Of a stretch of 40,367 nucleotides of DNA, positions 34,163-40,367 are shown in pieces. Position 1 is the stretch's first letter; every line of letters starts with the position of its first letter. Source of the stretch: Legionella sp. (GTDB taxonomy: Bacteria > Pseudomonadota > Gammaproteobacteria > Legionellales > Legionellaceae). Both the position numbers and the translations under genes were made by a program. The notes below the pieces were generated by a model. That model was not told the DNA's origin, did no database searches, and saw nothing but the letters and a program-made list of their open reading frames with translations. Location of the stretch: contig JAOATK010000026.1 in NCBI GenBank assembly GCA_030158115.1, positions 1 through 40,367 on the forward strand, given 5' to 3'.

Positions 34163-34793
34163 GTAAGTTTTTTTCTTTATACTCACAAAGATCTTGAATA
34201 AGACAGGTGCTGCAGTGAGGCTTGCGTGCGGTACACACATATCTGCCGTGTAAAATTAGCCAGTGATGTGCATCTTGTAAAAATTCAGGTTCAATATTTT
34301 TGAGTAAATTGAGCTCCACAGCCAAAGGCGTTTTTCCTTTTGCAATTCCGATACGATTAGCAACACGAAAAATGTGGGTATCCACTGCCATAGTAGGCTC
34401 ACCAAAAGCGGTATTAAGGACCACATTAGCAGTTTTACGACCTACACCAGGTAATGATTCCAAGGCTTCACGCTGATTAGGAACTTCACCTTGATAGTTT
34501 TTAAGCAGAAGCTCACAGGTTTTAATAATGTTCTGCGCTTTACTGTTATAAAGCCCTATGGATTTAATATATGTTTTTAACCCATCCAGTCCTAAGTCTA
34601 AAATGCTCTGGGGCGTATTGGCCACAAGAAATAATTTAGCAGTAGCCTTATTCACACTGAGATCGGTAGCTTGGGCGGAAAGAATAACCGAGATTAACAA
34701 CTCAAAAACAGAATGATATATCAGCTCCGTAGTCGGATGGGGATTTTGTGCGCGAAAACGCATAAAAATATCACGTCGCTTTAGTTTGTTCAT
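34158..34793 (-). CDS. nth: Endonuclease III Nth
   Basis: A DNA glycosylase/AP lyase for oxidised pyrimidines in base-excision repair. The helix-hairpin-helix [14 protein letters not shown] carries the catalytic Lys, and [13 protein letters not shown] the catalytic Asp. The C-terminal [4Fe-4S] cluster has [17 protein letters not shown] (C-x6-C-x2-C-x5-C). The 211-aa length equals E. coli Nth. It overlaps rsxB by 4 bases, and the TAG stop comes from a palindromic element. The pairing with an RnfB-like ferredoxin gene is a recurrent gammaproteobacterial arrangement. Confidence 0.98.
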   Translation of the reverse strand: MNKLKRRDIFMRFRAQNPHPTTELIYHSVFELLISVILSAQATDLSVNKATAKLFLVANTPQSILDLGLDGLKTYIKSIGLYNSKAQNIIKTCELLLKNYQGEVPNQREALESLPGVGRKTANVVLNTAFGEPTMAVDTHIFRVANRIGIAKGKTPLAVELNLLKNIEPEFLQDAHHWLILHGRYVCTARKPHCSTCLIQDLCEYKEKNLP

Positions 34794-35401
34794 GAGTTCT
34801 TTTTTGCGTTAACACGTGCTAAAGCTTGTTTAATATAATCTTGTTTAGCTTGAGCATCTTGAGTTTGGGTTGTTGATTGTAAGGCGAGCAAACGCTTTTC
34901 TCTATAGATCTGTTGTTTTTCATGCTCATCTCGTAACAACCTGGTTTGCTTGGCATTAAAGCGCTGGCGGGCTCTGTCCTTATCATATTCTGGCTCGGAT
35001 AAAATGACCATTTCGATGCAATCTACAGGACAAGGATCTACACATAAACCACATCCAGTGCATTCATGACTCATGACGGCGTGCATTAATTTACCACTAC
35101 CAACAATTGCATCCACAGGACAGGCTTTAATGCATTTGGTGCATCCTATACATTCTGCTTCACGAATTACTGCTACGGAAGGTGCACGTGTATTGGCAAG
35201 AGCCTCATCCACATAAGGTTGTGCATCAATTTGCAAAAGAGCGCCTAAGGCTCTCATTGTAGAAACGCCTCCCGGAGGACATTTGTTAATTGAAGCTGTG
35301 CCTTGAGCCAATGCCTCAGCATAAGGTAAGCACCCTGCATAATCACATTCACCGCATTGCGTTTGGGGTAAAAGGGCATCGATTTCTTTAACTGAGGCCA
35401 T
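34790..35401 (-). CDS. rsxB: Soluble RnfB/RsxB-like ferredoxin
   Basis: An iron-sulfur protein of the RnfB family. The N-terminal 4Fe-4S domain reads [22 protein letters not shown] with the last Cys in NKCPPGG. Two ferredoxin clusters follow, [17 protein letters not shown] and [17 protein letters not shown]. The usual N-terminal membrane helix of RnfB is absent, and no rnfA, C, D, G or E is nearby, so it is probably a soluble electron carrier rather than part of a membrane Rnf complex. The C-terminal 60 residues are charged and helical. It overlaps metG by 14 bases and nth by 4. Confidence 0.88.
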   Translation of the reverse strand: MASVKEIDALLPQTQCGECDYAGCLPYAEALAQGTASINKCPPGGVSTMRALGALLQIDAQPYVDEALANTRAPSVAVIREAECIGCTKCIKACPVDAIVGSGKLMHAVMSHECTGCGLCVDPCPVDCIEMVILSEPEYDKDRARQRFNAKQTRLLRDEHEKQQIYREKRLLALQSTTQTQDAQAKQDYIKQALARVNAKKNS

Positions 35402-37070
35402 GATTTTCCTGTTTGGATTGCGCCAACATGGCTTCGATTTTTTCTTTTTCCACGCGCATCATCAGTGGTTGGAAAGGATTTACGGAGTGATTTAATAGCG
35501 GCTTGTCAATGGTCTCCCAGGTTAGAGGAGCGCAATTTAAAAAATGTTCCGCAGCAGTAGCCATTTGGGGTAACACTGGTTTTAAATAAGTCATTAACAC
35601 ACGAAAAAGATTGATGCCCATTGTGCAAATAGCTTGTACTTCAGGTAATTGATCTTCTTCTTTTGCTAAAATCCAAGGTTTTTTTGCATCAATGTACTGG
35701 TTTACTTTGTCCGCGCATTCCATTATGAGACGTATCGCGCGCGCATAATCACGTGAAATATATGACTCAAGAATAGCTGGGCGTTCTTGGAGAAGCTCTG
35801 CATAGAGCGAAGGTTCTTTTAGGGTAGTACCTAACTGGTTGTTAAAACGCTTATTAATAAAACCAGCACAACGACTAGCTATATTCACTACTTTACCAAC
35901 TAAATCCGCATTCACTCTGTTAGTGAAGTCTTCAAAATTTAAATCCAAATCATCTACGCGACCATTTAATTTAGCGGCATAGTAATAACGTAAATACTCA
36001 GGGTGTAAATGTTCAAGATAAGTCCGTGCCTCAAGGAATGTGCCTCTTGATTTTGACATTTTTTGCCCATTAACCGTTAAAAATCCATGCGTATAAACGG
36101 CGGTAGGTAAGCGGTGATCACTGGCAGCGAGTATCGCCGGCCAGAATAAAGCATGAAAATAAACAATGTCTTTCCCAACAAAGTGATATAGTTCTGTGGT
36201 TGAATCTTTATCCCAAAACTCTGCAAAGGAGACTTTGTGTTCGTCGCAGTATTTTTTAAAACTAGCCATATAGCCAATGGGAGCATCTAGCCATACATAG
36301 AAATATTTATCAGTAGTTCCTGGGATAGGAAAACCAAAATAAGGCGCATCACGAGAAATATCCCATTGTTTTAAACCCGCGGTAAACCATTCTTCCAGCT
36401 TATTAGCAACTTCAATTTGTAGATGTCCACCTGCTGTCCATTCTTTTAATAAATTTTCAAAAGAAGGGAGATCAAAAAAATAATGTTCGGAATCTTTTTC
36501 TATAGGCTTAGCACCTGAAATGGCAGAGACCGCATCGAGTAAATCAGTGGGGGAATAAGTCGCGCCACATACTTCACAATTATCGCCATATTGATCTTTC
36601 GCAGCGCATTTAGGACAAGTGCCTTTGACGTAGCGATCAGGAAGAAACATTTCTTTTAAAGGATCATAAGCCTGACGGATTATTTTTTTAATGATTGATC
36701 CACCGGCGTTAAGCTTTTCATAAATAGCTGAGGCTAAGATTTGATTTTCGGGCGAGTGAGTCGTGTGATAGCAGTCATAATCTATGTTAAATGCTTTAAA
36801 ATCATGTTCATGACTTGCTTTGATTTCGTTCGTTAAGGCCTCAGGAGTAATCCCCATTTGCTCGGCTTTTAACATAATAGGTGTTCCATGCGCATCATCA
36901 CCACAGACACTAATGCATTCAATACCAGACATCTTATGAGTCCGTACCCATATATCCGTTTGAACGTGTTCTACTAAATGTCCAAGGTGTAAATGACCAT
37001 TGGCATAAGGAAGAGCGCTAGTCACTAACATTTTGCGTTTTGGTGTCGTCAAGTTAGGATTTGTTGGCAT
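35388..37070 (-). CDS. metG: Methionyl-tRNA synthetase MetG
   Basis: A class I synthetase that charges tRNA-Met. [20 protein letters not shown] is the HIGH region, [11 protein letters not shown] the KMSKS loop, and [17 protein letters not shown] the four-Cys zinc knuckle of the connective domain. At 560 aa it ends after the anticodon-binding helices: the C-terminal EMAP-like tRNA-binding and dimerisation domain found in the 670-aa enzymes is missing, so it is probably a monomer. I chose ATG 37070; an in-frame ATG at 37088 is possible. First gene of metG-rsxB-nth. Confidence 0.95.
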   Translation of the reverse strand: MPTNPNLTTPKRKMLVTSALPYANGHLHLGHLVEHVQTDIWVRTHKMSGIECISVCGDDAHGTPIMLKAEQMGITPEALTNEIKASHEHDFKAFNIDYDCYHTTHSPENQILASAIYEKLNAGGSIIKKIIRQAYDPLKEMFLPDRYVKGTCPKCAAKDQYGDNCEVCGATYSPTDLLDAVSAISGAKPIEKDSEHYFFDLPSFENLLKEWTAGGHLQIEVANKLEEWFTAGLKQWDISRDAPYFGFPIPGTTDKYFYVWLDAPIGYMASFKKYCDEHKVSFAEFWDKDSTTELYHFVGKDIVYFHALFWPAILAASDHRLPTAVYTHGFLTVNGQKMSKSRGTFLEARTYLEHLHPEYLRYYYAAKLNGRVDDLDLNFEDFTNRVNADLVGKVVNIASRCAGFINKRFNNQLGTTLKEPSLYAELLQERPAILESYISRDYARAIRLIMECADKVNQYIDAKKPWILAKEEDQLPEVQAICTMGINLFRVLMTYLKPVLPQMATAAEHFLNCAPLTWETIDKPLLNHSVNPFQPLMMRVEKEKIEAMLAQSKQENHGLS

Positions 37071-37164
37071 AGTTTTTAAATTCCTCATCTTACCGATGTG
37101 ATTGTATGAATAAAACGGAGGATTATAGCGTAATTGGGAAGGAAATGCTGTAACTAGTTAATAG

Positions 37165-37206
37165 AACCAAGCGCAGATTGAACTTGCGCTTGGTTTCTTA
37201 TTTTTA
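37165..37206. terminator. Strong hairpin downstream of the 243-aa gene
   Basis: An 11-bp perfect stem, AACCAAGCGCA (37165-37175) and TGCGCTTGGTT (37185-37195), with a 9-base loop. A T-rich run follows on the plus strand (37196-37205) and a weaker one on the minus strand. It lies 11 bases after the stop of the 243-aa minus-strand gene and ahead of metG, so it most likely ends that transcript. Confidence 0.7.
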
Positions 37207-37938
<732 letters not shown>

Positions 37939-38052
37939 GTTTTTTTAACTCCTTTAAGTATAAATCTTGCGGAAGGATACCAATGATTTTATAAGGTGTG
38001 AATCAAAAATGGGCGATTTATTGTAACAAAAGTGTAAATCAATGAAAAATAT

Positions 38053-38745
38053 TTAGGCAACATATAAAGTAGGGTCCTTTACTCCAGCCCCCTCAAAACC
38101 ACGCTTGCGAAAAGCACAACTATCGCAATGTCCACAGGCTTGTCCGGCATCATTGGCTTGATAACAAGACACACTTAGACTGTAATCTACCTGGAGACTT
38201 ATACCTAATTCGATGGTTTTTACTTTACTTAAATATTGTAAAGGAGCATGTACGGTAAATGGGTTACCGGTGACCCCGGCCTTTGTTGCAAGGTTAGCCA
38301 AAACTTGAAAGGCCTCGATAAATTCTGGGCGACAATCAGGGTAATGTGAATAATCCACAGAACTGGCACCTATATAAATGTCTCGTGCACCAATTGATTC
38401 TGCAAAAGCAAGGGCCATCGATAAAAAAATGGTATTTCGGGCTGGGACATATGTCACTGGGATCTCAGTGCTTTCTTCAAACTCAGGAACATCAATCCTT
38501 GAATCTGTCAAAGCAGAGTGACGAAATAATTCCGTATCTAAGGGGACAATTTTGTGCTCTACCACCTGATAATGCTGTGCGATACGCGCCGCAGCAAGTA
38601 ATTCGGAGCGATGTCTTTGGCCGTATGAAAAACTCAGCGCATAACAGGCAAACCCTTGGGATTTAGCCAAGGCAAGGCAAGTTGTTGAGTCCAATCCACC
38701 AGATAATAAAACCACTGCTTTTTTCTTTGTTGAAAAATTATTCAT
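38053..38745 (-). CDS. queC: 7-cyano-7-deazaguanine synthase QueC
   Basis: Converts 7-carboxy-7-deazaguanine to preQ0 with ATP and ammonia in the queuosine pathway. The PP-loop is [22 protein letters not shown] at residues 10-31. [19 protein letters not shown] and [19 protein letters not shown] are substrate-site blocks. The zinc site at the end is [17 protein letters not shown]. The 230-aa length is typical. It is divergent from manC; the other queuosine genes are not here, apart from the atypical PTPS-family gene near 19 kb. Confidence 0.97.
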   Translation of the reverse strand: MNNFSTKKKAVVLLSGGLDSTTCLALAKSQGFACYALSFSYGQRHRSELLAAARIAQHYQVVEHKIVPLDTELFRHSALTDSRIDVPEFEESTEIPVTYVPARNTIFLSMALAFAESIGARDIYIGASSVDYSHYPDCRPEFIEAFQVLANLATKAGVTGNPFTVHAPLQYLSKVKTIELGISLQVDYSLSVSCYQANDAGQACGHCDSCAFRKRGFEGAGVKDPTLYVA

Positions 38746-38804
38746 TGCCCGTTCTTTAAAAATATTGTTAAAATGCTGCTAATTATGCCACAACAAGAGG
38801 CTCT

Positions 38805-40247
38805 ATGACGACCACTCTTTATCCAGTTATTCTTGCCGGGGGATCAGGTACCCGTTTATGGCCTTTATCACGCCAAAATTACCCCAAACAATTTTTGGCT
38901 CTTAATGGGGAATTATCTCTTTTACAACAAACAGTTAAAAGAGCCCAGAGCATTATGAAGAGTAATTTGCTGATTGTAAGCAACGACGCACATTATTTTT
39001 TATGCCAAGAACAACTGCAAGACTTTAATCAGCCCATTACTTATCTTTTAGAACCTTGTGTGCGCAATACTGCTCCAGCAATTGCTTGTGCCGCGCATTA
39101 TTTGTCCAAGATGGTAGGTCGCGACGCGGTTATGTTGGTTTTACCTTCCGATCATTGGATTGCGGATGATAAGGCATGGAAAGAAGCCATGCTTATTGGC
39201 GGGCAATATGCTGCAGAACATGAGGCGCTGATTACCTTTGGAATTCATCCAGACAGTCCTAAAACTGGTTATGGTTATATTGAAGCGGGTCTGGCTCTAA
39301 CCGACCGGGTACAACATGTTTTGAGTTTTCGAGAAAAACCAAGTGCCGAGGTAGCGTCTGACTTCATTCAGTGTGGTAATTATTTTTGGAATAGCGGCAT
39401 GTTTGTTTGTCGTGCTGGAGTTTATTTAGATGAGTTAGAAAAACATCATCCTCAGATGTATCATTTCAGTCACCAAGCAACCTTACAAGCCCACCATCAA
39501 CATGATTATTTACGTTTAAATGGCGAAAGTTTTTCCCACTGTGAAGCCGAATCAATTGACTACGCTATTATGGAAAAAACAGATAAGGCGGTGGTGATTC
39601 CTGTGGCGATGGACTGGAGTGATTTGGGATGTTGGACTGCGGTAGCTAATGCTAATGCTAATGAAGCAGATAAATATGGCAACACCGTGACTGGAAAAGT
39701 AATTGCTCAAGAAAGTCATAATTGTTTGATTCATAGCACGGATATTTTAGTCACGACTGTAGGTATTCAGGATCAAATCATCGTTGCGACTCAAGATGCT
39801 ATTTTAGTTGCTGATAAACGATATTCCCAACAAGTTAAAGAGTTGGTCGCAACCTTAAGTAAAGATCATCACCAGCTAACCCAAGACCATCAGCGTGTAT
39901 CACGCCCTTGGGGATATTATGAGATTCTGGCCGAAGGTCCTGCGTTTAAAGTAAAACGATTAATGGTCAAGCCTGGGGCCAAATTATCCTTACAAATGCA
40001 TCAGCATCGGGCAGAACACTGGGTGGTTGTAGCCGGAACAGCAGACGTTGTGAATGGAACAGAAACCATTTCTTTATCTGTTAACCAATCCACCTATATC
40101 GCTCAAAAAACATTACACCGTTTAAGCAATTCAGGCACTGAACCGCTTTATGTTATTGAAGTACAAAGTGGTGCTTATTTAGGTGAAGACGACATTCAGC
40201 GCTTTGATGACATGTATGCACGCACGGACGTAGCTGCTTTATCATAA
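38805..40247 (+). CDS. manC: Mannose-1-phosphate guanylyltransferase / mannose-6-phosphate isomerase
   Basis: A type II bifunctional enzyme (ManC/CpsB/AlgA class) that makes mannose-1-phosphate into GDP-mannose and also isomerises fructose-6-phosphate to mannose-6-phosphate. The guanylyltransferase motif is LAGGSGTRLWPLSRQNYPKQFL (residues 10-31), with VLPSDHWI and FREKP. The C-terminal cupin (from about residue 360) has RPWGYYEIL, FKVKRLMVKPGAKLSLQMHQHRAEHWVVV and QSTYIAQKTLHRLSN. It supplies sugars for lipopolysaccharide or capsule. AGAGG lies 4 bases before the ATG. A repeat follows the TAA. Confidence 0.95.
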   Translation: MTTTLYPVILAGGSGTRLWPLSRQNYPKQFLALNGELSLLQQTVKRAQSIMKSNLLIVSNDAHYFLCQEQLQDFNQPITYLLEPCVRNTAPAIACAAHYLSKMVGRDAVMLVLPSDHWIADDKAWKEAMLIGGQYAAEHEALITFGIHPDSPKTGYGYIEAGLALTDRVQHVLSFREKPSAEVASDFIQCGNYFWNSGMFVCRAGVYLDELEKHHPQMYHFSHQATLQAHHQHDYLRLNGESFSHCEAESIDYAIMEKTDKAVVIPVAMDWSDLGCWTAVANANANEADKYGNTVTGKVIAQESHNCLIHSTDILVTTVGIQDQIIVATQDAILVADKRYSQQVKELVATLSKDHHQLTQDHQRVSRPWGYYEILAEGPAFKVKRLMVKPGAKLSLQMHQHRAEHWVVVAGTADVVNGTETISLSVNQSTYIAQKTLHRLSNSGTEPLYVIEVQSGAYLGEDDIQRFDDMYARTDVAALS

Positions 40248-40251
40248 AAAT

Positions 40252-40330
40252 GTAGCCTAGTGCAGCAACGCGTAATCCGGGAATTCAGTGGCACAACTCC
40301 CCGGATGTGCTCCACTGCATCCAGGCTTGT
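40252..40330. repeat. GTAGCC-family palindromic element downstream of manC
   Basis: The left arm starts GTAGCCTAGTGCAG and runs to AATCCGGG (ending near 40281). The right arm runs from CCCGGAT (40300) to CATCCAGGCTTGT (40330). The arms are imperfect reverse complements of about 30 bases with an 18-base centre. It starts 5 bases after the manC stop and is the same family as 7937-8016, somewhat decayed at its right end. The last 37 bases of the window hold nothing I can name. Confidence 0.8.
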
Positions 40331-40367
40331 ATCTTTAAATTGTAAGTGAAAAAGCTTAATCTCGAGG

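Overview
The window looks like chromosome of a Legionella-like gammaproteobacterium (order Legionellales). It is AT-rich and made mostly of compact housekeeping operons. A few orphan proteins without a recognisable family sit at operon borders, and a family of palindromic repeats lies in the gene-end gaps. The genus is an inference from gene content, gene order (rppH-ptsP-TSUP-lgt-thyA, metG-rsxB-nth, mnmG-rsmG-parA-parB) and the effector-like orphans. No rRNA, tRNA, CRISPR array, insertion sequence or prophage was seen, and no gene-free stretch exceeds 300 bases.

Layout: 1-262 holds only a small GC-rich palindrome. 263-1378 (-) is an orphan protein. 1630-5797 (-) is the operon mnmG-rsmG-parA-parB (tRNA modification, 16S methylation, chromosome partition). 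6043-7908 (-) is an AT-rich OafA-type acyltransferase. 8013-14759 (-) is a complete seven-gene aerotolerance operon, moxR-DUF58-DUF4381-batA-batB-batC-batD, with a likely sigma70 promoter upstream and a striking 15-bp tandem repeat inside batC. 14929-15369 (-) is a small helical orphan, divergent from a dihydrouridine synthase and DUF1415 pair (+). Next come a pteridine reductase (-), then a MidA-type methyltransferase, a PTPS/QueD-family protein with a changed active site, and priA (+). An SbmA/BacA-related ABC exporter (-) follows, then the operon rppH-ptsP-TSUP-lgt-thyA (-).

The right part holds ansA (+), a 295-aa orphan (-) divergent from glmU (+), a 554-aa orphan (-), metG-rsxB-nth (-), a 243-aa membrane orphan (-), and queC (-) divergent from manC (+), a GDP-mannose enzyme. 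The four orphans (371, 295, 554 and 243 aa) are candidates for Dot/Icm effectors or lineage-specific membrane proteins; that is only an inference.

Two points stand out. First, at least seven palindromic elements with the terminal motif GTAGCC lie at gene ends. In four of them the terminal GTAG or CTAC supplies the TAG stop codon of the adjacent gene. One short element ends two convergent genes, one from each end. Second, the PTPS-family protein keeps its zinc histidines but lacks the catalytic Cys, the Asp of the triad and the pterin-anchoring Glu, and it sits beside a pteridine reductase.
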